Shown here in pieces: positions 24,409 through 36,163 of a DNA stretch of 64,000 nucleotides. A model generated the notes under the pieces. The model saw only the letters and a program-made list of their open reading frames with translations. It was not told where the DNA came from and made no database searches. Position 1 is the first letter of the stretch. Every line of letters begins with the position of its first letter. Source of the DNA: Macrocybe gigantea. Lineage: Eukaryota; Basidiomycota; Agaricomycetes; Agaricales; Callistosporiaceae. A program made the translations under genes and the position numbers. The stretch covers positions 434,001-498,000 of the forward strand of contig SJRY01000228.1 of NCBI GenBank assembly GCA_011319805.1. Direction: 5' to 3'.

Positions 24409-27301
24409 TTAACAGAGAAATGTGTTATATCGATCCTATGGTCAGAAGAGAACAGCATGGTGAAGCCACAGCGGCTGAAGAACAAGAGAAAATACCCACC
24501 TGATAATCTGGTTTTACAATCCAAACTTTCTTTTCCCTACACTTTTCGCCGACTTCCCTGACTTTAACTTCAATTGCATTCTTCTTCACGTTGTGTTCCC
24601 GCAGATCTTGGTAGAGAGTCTCAACCAGCAAGGTAATGTTGGGGGCTTGCATCTTAGTGATTTTGTTGAGCAAGAACGGAAGATGCACGTCGGGGAAGGT
24701 CGTCTTAGGTGCGATCGGTGGCCTCTTCGTCGAAGACACAGCTGGTTTGACGGCTATTATCCGATCAGGAACATTCGGAACCGCAAAGCCGCCCGCAATC
24801 TGGGCAGTTCCCACTTTCTCCTGCTTGTCTTCGACATATGAAATGAATGTGAAAGGGTCAATTGGGAACGGAGTATCTGAACTCGTCTAAGCCAGGACGG
24901 AAATGAACTAGACTTCACATCCAAAAACTCACCATTGAATAGTTGAATTTGATATGGGCCAAAGAGGTCATTGTCGCGTTGCCCAATAGAGTTCTCCCAG
25001 CAAGGTCCCCTAGCAAAGGGTACAAGAGGGACAACAACCTTCCTCTTCTTCACTTTCTTGCTGTCTGGATCGTCCGGTTTTCGTTTGAGAGGTTGCAAGG
25101 GTATATCGGGTATCTGAGACGGATCGATACTGTGTATAGAAACCTCTGGTCCTTCGTCGTCGTCGTCAAGCCAGCTGTCCAGGTCAGAGTCGGCCTCCTC
25201 GCCGTCGTCTTCTTCCTCGCCGTCGTCAACAACGTCTTCGCCATCGCCAGCATCCTCGCCCTCCCATTCTTCTCCGCTGTCGTAGTTGTAGTCATGAGCA
25301 AGCACATCTCTGGCCAGAGGCGCGCGTGGTCCAATCAGGCGTGAATTCCTTGTCCATGTTCCATAATAGCCTGGCCGTGCATCCTCCGCGAAGATGAAAA
25401 CCTTAGCGGGAAACAAAGTACGGTCGCTCAACTTGTTTAAGAGTGAACGGACGAGCGGGATATCTCCAGCGAGCTCGGCTTCCGATAATTCGGAAATGAG
25501 GTTGCGAACGGTGTCGTGGCAGTTTGTCTTCATACCCGGTACACGTTTGCCCTGCGTGGAGGGTGACGCCCCTTCAAAGTTCGGTATCGACCTCAATATG
25601 GACCGTAAATGTTCTGCAATGGTCTTCTGAGTCCCAATAATTCACGAGTTGAGAGGAAGCCGGGTCAAACCTTGTGGACTGAGACTATCAATGTCAACAG
25701 CCATATTTTGCAGTGCAGATGGCTTGGATGTTTGGCATGTATCCTCAACCTCGTCGTCAATAATAATCACATTGTTGGAAGTCGTCTTGGTGCGGTTTCT
25801 TTTTTTCCTAGTTTCCAGGAACCAATTAATGGGTGCAAGTTCTGTATCTTTCTTCAGAGTGAAAGATTTGAACGATCTTTCAAATTCTGACAAGGCTGGA
25901 GCTGAAGTGACAGTGTCGGATGAGCTGCCCTTTGTCGTCGTTCCCACTTTGGCCTTGGAGAAGAAGTTGGCCATGAGGGATCGAGATTTATCCTGGGCGC
26001 TTTTCTCTCTACGATTCTTCTCAGCTTTGGCGGCCTTTTTCTCTTGCCTCTCTTTTTCCTGAAAAAGTTCGGTAGGCGTGTGCGGCGAGTAATGTGATCA
26101 ATACGCACCCGAGCAGCTTTCTCGGGATCCACCGCTTTTTTCATACGCGCACCCCTGGCTAATCCTTTCTCATGCTGTCGAGAAACGTTCTAGTACAGAA
26201 GTGCGATTCGAATATCAGATGCTTACAGAATCACTTTCGATGTCTTCATTTTCAGCGTTTTTCGTGCGCTGTTTTTTCAAAGTAGTAGAAATTGACTGGT
26301 CATTGTCTTGAGCGGATTTGACGAGTTCGGTTTGAGTTGTCGTGTCCAGATCTTTCGACGTTGATTTGTTACCCTTTGGATCCAGTATGACGGTCCTCTC
26401 TTTCAGTGGTAACGACTCGAAAATTTTGCGCAGGTCTTGCCTTGCCTAGGGATCGGGATGATTCGAGTGACCGATTCATAGACTCGGAGTAACTCACTTG
26501 GACGCGTTCCGACAGCCGGGCTCCCGCCTTCTCTTGGGCGTTTTTAGGCAGCCAATCCCAATGCTCCGCCTTGACTTCCCAACGCCAGATGCACAGCGCC
26601 GCAGGCGTTTTTGCGCTGCCTGTACTCTCCAACCCATAATTGCTACGGTTCATGACCTCCGTAATAGCATTTTCCACTACAGGAAGTGGAAGTGCGGCTT
26701 GCGCTAACGTCGTAAGATCGTTGTCTTCGTCTTGCACAGGCAGAAGCTCATGTCGAATGTATTTTGCGAGGCTCGGGAGAGTTTTATCACTGAGTAGGGC
26801 GGGAGACTCAATATTAGGATGCACACCAAACGGAATATTTTTGACCAACCTTTCGTGAGCAAGCTTTGCAATAACCGGCTTGTGATCGTCTGGGAACGCG
26901 TCCAAAGGCAGCTCTTGCTTGTCAATTCGTTCCTCCAACATAACTCTGAACCTGACAATCTCTGGGTGGTCGTCTCCCGACTGGACGTTGAAACACATCA
27001 GAGAAACCGAACTCGCCTTGAAGGGTCTCCGACTGCTTCTCGAGAGAAACAGGTTTCTGCTTAAAAATAACCCTCCCATTCTTCAAATCAACAAGAGTTG
27101 GTCTCTCGGAGAGTCCATGGACTATTTACGCGTCGTTAGGGGACATGGCGATAGATTTGTTAACGCGTCACAAACCTTGTCTGCTTGGTCCTGGAGCGGC
27201 TCCAGTGGCTATCAAAGTAAGTCAGACCTGCATGCTAAAAGGAATAGAAGAAAAAAGATACCTTTGCCGCTATCCGAGGAGAACTTGATAACCAAGTCCA
27301 T
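24409..27301 (-). CDS. Chromatin assembly factor 1 large subunit (CAF-1 p150-like)
   Basis: Histone H3-H4 chaperone subunit that deposits nucleosomes behind the replication fork and binds PCNA. Order: MDLVIKFSSDSGK, then RPTLVDLKNGRVIFKQKP; a region with VMLEERIDKQELPLDAFPDDHKPVIAKL; a charged Lys/Glu-Arg helix (EKERQEKKAAKAEKNRREK) typical of the CAF-1 KER region; MANFFSKAK, a PIP-like motif; VFIFAEDARPGYYGTWTRNS, the conserved CAF-1 A domain; an acidic stretch EEDDGEEADSDLD; and a C-terminal winged-helix-like part with LPFLLNKITKMQAPNI ending DYQDRYNTFLC. The intron at 26962-27016 uses a GC donor (GCGAGT). The ATG at 27301 is the first in frame; the reading frame extends upstream only through non-ATG codons. 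It faces the RFC gene across 101 bp. Confidence 0.9.
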
Positions 27302-27402
27302 GGTGTCGAGGAAAAGAGTCGCGGCCGACGATGCCGTCACCGTGGGAGTTGACGCGACGTGACTGCCATTTGTCACGCGTTGCGTGATGACCTGCTCATA
27401 CA
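27302..27402. promoter_or_regulatory. Bidirectional promoter CAF-1 / RFC with MCB motif
   Basis: This 101-bp gap separates two divergent replication genes. It contains ACGCGT at 27375-27380, the palindromic core bound by MBF-type Mbp1/Swi6 factors at G1/S genes in yeasts, and ACGCGA at 27352-27357. Two further ACGCGT copies lie in CAF-1 intron 2 (27128-27133 and 27163-27168). Factor binding is inferred from the motif only. Confidence 0.6.
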
Positions 27403-28792
27403 ATGTCTTTCTTCGATCTCAAGACGCCGTCTACCAAAACTGCCCAGAAACATGCAGTTGACCCTACACTGCAGCCATGGGTCGAGAAATAGTGCGCGTC
27501 TACTGAAGCCGCGCATATGACAGTTATTCAACGCCACATACAGTCGGCCAAAAACCATAGATGATGTATCTGCACAAGATCATACTGTCGCCGTTTTGCG
27601 CAAGACGCTGACCTCTGCAAACGTGAACCTCATCACCTTTATTGTGCGCTTTCCATGCCTTTAACGCCTTTAACCTATTCTAGCTTCCGCACATGCTGTT
27701 TTATGGCCCCCGGGAACGGGAAAAACGTCGACGATATTGGCATTAGCACGGCAACTATATGGGTGCGTCGTTGTATGGCGTGGTCCGCTGCTGAGTGTCC
27801 GACCTCTGAGCTAGCCCAGACAACTTTCGAAATCGTGTACTCGAGCTGAACGCGTCAGACGAGCGTGGCATTGCTATCGTCCGCGACAAGATTAAGTCCT
27901 TCGCCCGCCAAACCCCCGTGCACAAGCTGTGGCATCTGATGGCAAAACCTATCCATGTCCGCCGTACAAAATCGTAATTCTAGATGAGGCAGATTCCATG
28001 ACACAAGATGCGCAAGGTGCTCTCCGACGTATAATGGAAACTTACGCTCGAATAACACGATTTTGTTTGGTTTGCAACTACGTCACAAGGTTAGTCCTCC
28101 GGTTTGCTAGAGTCAAATATCACTAAGGACGTGTTAGAATAATAGAGCCTGTTGCTTCGCGTTGTTCCAAGTTTAGGTTTACTCCATTGGATCCGTCTTC
28201 CGCCTCAGCGAGGCTCGCCCAGATTGCAACAGCAGAGCATGTAGTGGTCGACTCTCCAGTCATAGATACTCTCATAAGCACGTCGGCAGGAGACCTTCGT
28301 CGTGCAATCACATATCTCCAGTCTGCATCGCGGTTGGCGGCGTCTACCGATCCCCCGACGCGAATCACACCCCGAGATGTACAAGAAATCGCTGGCGTCA
28401 TTCCCGACGCAATTGTGAAGGATTTTGCAAACGCACTAGGCATTGACGGCGGGATAGCGATGGATGTTGATGGTTTCTCGAAGCAGAAGAAAACGCCCTT
28501 TGAGCACATACAGGCACGAGTCAAGGAACTGATGCGTGAAGGCTTTTCAGCCAGTCAGATCCTATCACAGGTGCGAACTGGTCTGAATGAGATTTATATC
28601 TTGGCTGATGCATCCATACGATCACGACAGGTTCATGACCTAGTTATGTCACATCCAACGCTAAACGGCTGGCAAAAATCGCAATGCGCCTTAGTATTTG
28701 CAGAAGCCGATAAGGCATTGAACGATGGAGCAGATGAAGAATTATGGACTCTGGAAATTGCACTCCGTGTTCATAGGGCTGTTTCATCATGA
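27403..28792 (+). CDS. Replication factor C small subunit (Rfc2/RFC4 type), frame interrupted
   Basis: AAA+ clamp-loader subunit that opens PCNA onto DNA. The start gives [20 protein letters not shown], then [25 protein letters not shown] (Walker A start), [38 protein letters not shown] (Walker B), [35 protein letters not shown] (arginine-finger SRC motif), [13 protein letters not shown] and a C-terminal collar domain. Two one-base deficits break the frame: C5 at 27707-27711, where GPPGTGKT needs six C, and C5 at 27913-27917, between FARQTP and [11 protein letters not shown]. Because the motifs on both sides are perfectly conserved and the gene is essential in other fungi, base-calling error is more likely than inactivation. 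Four short introns were placed. Confidence 0.9.
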
Positions 28793-28944
28793 TGTCACAT
28801 TACATTGTAGCACACATTGTCATTGTCATACGCGTTTTATACAGACTTGACATACCGCATGGTGTGAGACGTCAGTTAAATGATATAAGGCAAATTAACA
28901 ACAAAACAGCACGTAAACAAGTCCGGTCTATGATGCCATCCAAT

Positions 28945-31226
<2,282 letters not shown>

Positions 31227-31359
31227 TTTTTTGCGAAAAAGAGGGGAAGGAGAAAAAATCTATTGACCTGGGTTGTGGTTGGTGGTGAAGAAAAAAATTT
31301 GATCGACTGAGGTAAGCAGAAGGATTGCAGAATTCTGCACAGCCACAACACAGAACCTA

Positions 31360-32334
31360 ATGTCCTTCCAGCCCACTCTCCGCTCATGGTTGGCTGCATC
31401 TGTCCGATGCCCCCCAGTCCGAGCCCTGCTAGGACTCTTTCTCGGTATTTTGGGACTTACGAAATCGACCCAAACAAGCCTCTAGAAACTGTGGAGGACT
31501 GGTCAAGACTCCAGAGACGACGCGCCGAGGTTCAGACATTGTGTAAAACGCTTTCCTTACAATTGGAGGCCCTCAAGCCACATCTGATGCTTTGCCCTAT
31601 TAGTTGATCATATGTCGCAATATGGCACTACGCAGACTAAGGACAACGCCTTCCAACCACGACAAATGTTGCGGCGGCCCGCTCCGCATGCGACAGTTTC
31701 TGCCCTTCTCGCGTCGGGAGCCCATTTTGGTCACGCGTCCACGCGAATGAACCCGAATTTCATGCCCTACGCATACGGTACTCGAGCCGGCATCACCATC
31801 ATTGACCTCGATCAAACATTGCCAATGCTGCGGCGCGCCGCGAATCTCGTTCGCGCAATCGCTATTGCAGGAGGCCAGATTGTCTTCGTGGGAACAAGAC
31901 CAGACCTCAGCCCTGTTGTACAAAAGGCGGCGGAGCGACTAGGTTCTCAAGGCTATCACGTCGGTGAACGTTGGTTGCCTGGGACGTTGACGAACAAAAT
32001 CCAAATGCACGGCCTTGACGTGGTCAGTGAACACAAGGTCGTCCCAGACCTTGTTATTCTTCTCAACCCCCTGTCAAACATGAATGCAATCCGTGAATGC
32101 GCAATTGAACACGTCCCGACCATCGGTATCGTCGATTCGAACACAGACCCAAGGATTGTGATGTATCCTATACCAGCGAACGACGAAAGCACAAGGACAG
32201 CGGAGCTTATCGCCGGATTATTGAGTGTTGCAGGTAGAGAAGGAGTTGCCTTGCGGACAACGGAGGAGCAGAAAAGACAAAAACGAGCCCAACAGCGGCA
32301 ATTACATCGACATCGAGCATCCCTAACTCAATAG
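31360..32334 (+). CDS. MRP4: Mitochondrial ribosomal protein uS2m
   Basis: Small-subunit protein of the mitochondrial ribosome. Conserved S2 blocks: VSALLASGAHFGHASTRMNPN, FMPYAYGTRAGITIIDLDQT, GGQIVFVGTRPDLS, WLPGTLTN, PDLVILLNP, ECAIEHVPTIGIVDSNTDP and MYPIPANDES. An intron at 31543-31603 joins AEVQTLF to DHMSQYGT. The N-terminus is uncertain. The ATG at 31360 opens MSFQPTLRSWLAASVRCPP, a good mitochondrial presequence, but it is out of frame with the rest unless the C6 run at 31410-31415 has one more C. The in-frame ATG at 31386 gives a less convincing presequence. I take 31360 as the likely start. The C-terminus is basic and Gln-rich. Confidence 0.9.
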
Positions 32335-32357
32335 ACATCTATGGGTATATACTCAAT

Positions 32358-34165
32358 CTAATTACCTGCAGCGCGCTTTGTCGGATTTCCCTTCTGAATC
32401 TCGTACCAGTACTCTGCAGGCGTTCAGTGTCACAACTTATCCTGATTCTATGTATGCAAACACGCAAAACTCACTTTCGGCCTCTTCCAGTGCTCTCACG
32501 TTGCCCTTGAGCTTGTTGATTGTTTCAAAGTACTCATCTTCTTCGACACTGTCGTATACAATACCTCCACCGGCCTGCAGGTAAGCAATTCCATCTTTAA
32601 ACACCATCGTGCGGATCGCAATGCATGTGTCCATCTCGTCCTCAGCGAAGTCGAACCGGCCGACGGCACCCGCATAGACACCTCGCTTTTCCTGCTCTAG
32701 GGACGAGACAATCTCGATGGCTTTGATCTTAGGCGCACCCGACACAGTGCCGGCTGGGAATATGGATCGGAAAGCATCAAATCTGAGAATGAGATGTGAG
32801 TTTCGGACACCATCACGATGCTCCTGACAGACCTTGTCTTCCCATCACGCAACACTCCTGTCACTTGCGATGTCAGGTGAATGACGTGACTAAACTTCTC
32901 AAGTTTCATGAGGTGATCGACTTTCACAGTCTTGGGCTGGCAGACGCGGTTCACATCGTTCCTTGCCAGGTCGACCAGCATGATGTGTTCAGCCCTGTCT
33001 TTCTCCGAGGCGAGAAGCGTAGCACCAAGCTTTTCGTCCTCTATAAGCATCAGATTAGTGTAGGTAGACCAAGTAAGAGTGGATCTCACCCTCTGGAGTG
33101 CTTCCTCGTCTTGTTGTTCCAGCGATGGCATGATTGTAGACCACGTTCTTCTGTACCTTGCATAACGTCTCTGGGCTTGCACCGACGATTTGAAGATCGC
33201 CGCAATCCAGATAGAACATGTACGGGGACGGGTTGACTTGTCGTAGATGCCGATAAGCATTGAATGGATGCAGCGAGGTCGGCCGGGCGAGGCGCTGTGA
33301 CGGCACGGCTTGAATAATGTCACCAGCGATAATGTGTTTCTTCAACGTCGTGACGAAGCCTTCATAGCCCTCCTTCCCGACGTTGGAAACGCTCTCATTT
33401 CCCAAGACAATGGGTTGCTGTGGTGGTTCAGGTATTGAGCCTATCAGGAGCGACTTTGCCAGCCGGCGAGCTTTTTCGACTGCAGTCTGATACACGAAGG
33501 AAAGGTTGCCCATGCCTGCGTTCTCTGGACAGAAAACATGGGAGACCACTTTGATGGTTTGGAAGATGTGGTCATAAACGAGAAGTGTGTCGACTAGCAT
33601 GAACACGGCTTCCGGTATGCCCTGTGAATCTTTCAACTCTCGAGCGGTCTTGGACTCGAAGTACTGAATGCAATCATATGAAACGTATCCAATTGCCCCT
33701 CCTGTAAATGTGGGTATTTCTGGTATCTTGACGTACTTGAACAACGCCAGCTCCTTCTGAAGAATGGCCATGGGGTCGCCCGTCGTCTCTTCGTTGGGGC
33801 CCGTCTTGATGACTTTGAATGGATCTAGAAGAAACGTTGTCGGTGCATGAACATGGTATTTGACGCGAGAAGGGAACGTACCCGCTCCAATGAAGCTGTA
33901 TCGAGCAACGTTTTCGCCCCCAATGACGGATTCCAGGAGGAAACTGTATTTTGAATCCTTGGCAACTCGCAAGTATGCCATGCACGGTGTTATGAGATCT
34001 GCAGGCAACTCGACATAGACTGGAACACAGTTTCCGCGTTTTTCGGTCAGGATAAGTTGTTCGACGACAGGAAGCGTCGGGTGAGCGGGCAGTTTCTGCA
34101 ATCGGATGCTGGAATAAGGCATGGATGAGGAATTAGCTGGATATCTAACTCACATGGGGGTCCAT
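32358..34165 (-). CDS. TRP2: Anthranilate synthase component I
   Basis: Converts chorismate to anthranilate, the first step of tryptophan synthesis, using ammonia from the TRP3 glutaminase. Visible: [36 protein letters not shown] (LLES is the tryptophan feedback site), [113 protein letters not shown] and AGGGIVYDS. The last exon ends [17 protein letters not shown]. The start at 34165 has an ACCATGG context and a perfect GTGAGT donor four codons on, spliced to [14 protein letters not shown]. An alternative ATG at 34122 is in frame without that exon. The open frame is intact. Confidence 0.94.
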
Positions 34166-34204
34166 GGTTAGGGCGTTAGGATACTCAATAGCGCCCTTTA
34201 ATAC

Positions 34205-34210
34205 TGACTC
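34205..34210 (+). promoter_or_regulatory. TGACTC general amino-acid-control element
   Basis: TGACTC, the core bound by Gcn4/CPC1-type bZIP activators, lies 40 bp upstream of the chosen TRP2 start (83 bp from the alternative one). Amino-acid biosynthetic genes of fungi commonly carry this element. The seventh base is G instead of the optimal A. Confidence 0.5.
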
Positions 34211-34506
34211 GATATTCCTGAGCGCAGCACAAACCTGCTAGATGAACGCGATTTATTATAACCTGTGCAGTGGCTGAGGTTGCAAGATAAATGATGGCGA
34301 TCCTGACGATCGTTGCAGACGAGCCCGCCTTAGTGTTATCCCAGTTTGGCGCTAACGGGCCCAACGCGTATATGAAATTTAACCAAATCCCGAATTCCGT
34401 TTGTTACTTGCTCTTCATCAACTCTTTTGTGTAAAGTTATTAAAAGAGCTCCTTCTCCACGACAACGACAGCCTCTTCTTGTGGTGTTTTACATCGAACT
34501 CACACC

Positions 34507-36163
34507 ATGATAACTCCTCGTTTCAGTTGCAGTCAAACACCGGAATCCGTCATCATCTCAATCTACTGCCCATCCATTCGCGTACGGCTATGCTCCATTC
34601 CCTCCCTTAGTGACTTACCGTTTGAGCATCGCATTGAAGTAGGCTGCAGACGTTGAGATACATGTCGATGACACGTTCGTCTCCGTCCACGTAAATCCGT
34701 ATTTCCTGAGGCTCAAATTTTCAAACTCGTTGGTCGAAGATGACGCTTCGTCTGCTCAATATGACCCTAGTACGGGGTATCTGGCTCTCACTCTTACCAA
34801 AGAAACACCGGGACAGGAATTCTCAGATCTGGACCTTCTAACGAAATTGCTTGCCCCCCGTCCGGCGCGCGCTCCGCCCACCATCGAAGTGATATCGGAT
34901 ATCCAGCCGACAAGTTCAGAAGATGAGCTTGTGGATAAACTTGATGATCTCACATTGGAGCACCAAGAAATTCTTCACGGTAAACCAGTGTTTAATCTCA
35001 GCAATGCCTCATCTCAATGCCTCGCCCCTCAGCTGCTCAAAACGACTGGCAATTACCACAGGGCGAACCGGAGCGTCCAATTGACATTTCTGTACAAAAA
35101 CATTATGGATTTCTGGACCTGTATTCAGGTTTCTTCAAACATGTTACGCACACGGAGAACGAAGTAAATGAGCTTGGCGCGGATGCAGAAACTTGCACAC
35201 TCGCTGAGAGGCGCAAACGGAGGCTGGAGCATGAAGACAAGAAGTTTGATGAAGACCACTACATGTAGGTCTTGCACACGTCGTCTGCGCTACTATCCTG
35301 ACCTTTCTCTAGGGCAGACTATGCTGACGATGGATACCTCGAAGAACTGCTAGAGTGGCAACATCCGCACACAAAACCCTCGGAAGCTTTTGAGTACACC
35401 GAGGATGAAAAATTAATGATGCTACGTTTGCCTCGAAGAGAATGTCAGTACTATCACAGTCTTACCAAAGATGCCTCTGACAGCAGGACTGCAGATCTAA
35501 TTAGTCCAATTCAAGCTCATGACCTATATCTAACGTTGGTTTCGCTCCTTTTCTCGTATGCGTACGAGTCTCGAATGAACCAATGCGATCCTACGCCGGA
35601 AAGCGCTTGGACTATCTGCAGCCTGACGCCAGCTTTTTCTGCCCTCGATCCACCGCACTCCACGGCTTTGTCCACCTCGAGACTCGCTTCTTTCGAAGAG
35701 GAGGAGCTTGTTGCAGTGACGGTGGCGTCTTATCGGAGATCACTAGCTTTCCCTTTGTACCGCTACTTCGCCTTTGCCGAGGCCTGTCGTCAGGACGTCG
35801 CTCGGTTGCTGCTCCGAGGAAAACGAACAGTGGTTCGGTGTTTGCTTGAAATGAAGAACATCTTGGACCACCATGAAGTTTATTACGTGTACAGTAAAAT
35901 CTGGGTGGACGATTTCTGCGTTTGGTGTCAGACATACGCTAGGTTATTTTCTTCTGTCCTGAACACTCTGATCATACGAAGCTGAAACTTGCCGTAGTGA
36001 TAATGCCCTTATGGAGCTGGGTAACGTAGTTTCCCGAACCCGCGTACCGAAGAGCTCCATTGGATGGGATCTCGATGCCCTAGAAGCCGCAACGCGGCTA
36101 GTCGAAGAACGAGAGGCCGATAGCGACGACGAATCAGAAGCTAGTAGCACAGCGCCGCTTTAG
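34507..36163 (+). CDS. SHQ1: H/ACA RNP assembly factor Shq1
   Basis: Chaperone that holds the pseudouridine synthase Cbf5/dyskerin before it joins H/ACA snoRNPs. The N-terminal CS domain reads MITPRFSCSQTPESVIISIY, then SIRAADVEIHVDDTFVSVHVNPYFLRLKF. A middle acidic region follows, then DHYMADYADDGYLEELLEW. The Shq1 helical domain has LYLTLVSLLFSYAYESRMN, SFEEEELVAVTVASYRRSL, YRYFALAEACRQD-type helices and LLRGKRTVVRCLLEMKNIL, ending with a DNALMELG block and an acidic tail. The first intron runs from the GTACGG donor after SIR to the TTGAAGTAG acceptor. Other introns lie near 34977, 35266, 35443 and 35943. The stop is at 36161-36163. The promoter is shared head-to-head with TRP2 (about 340 bp). 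Confidence 0.9.

Noticed and set aside
25160..25270. GTC/CTC trinucleotide-rich stretch as a microsatellite
   Set aside because: It encodes the acidic Asp/Glu region of CAF-1 on the minus strand and is imperfect, so it is coding bias rather than an expanded repeat.
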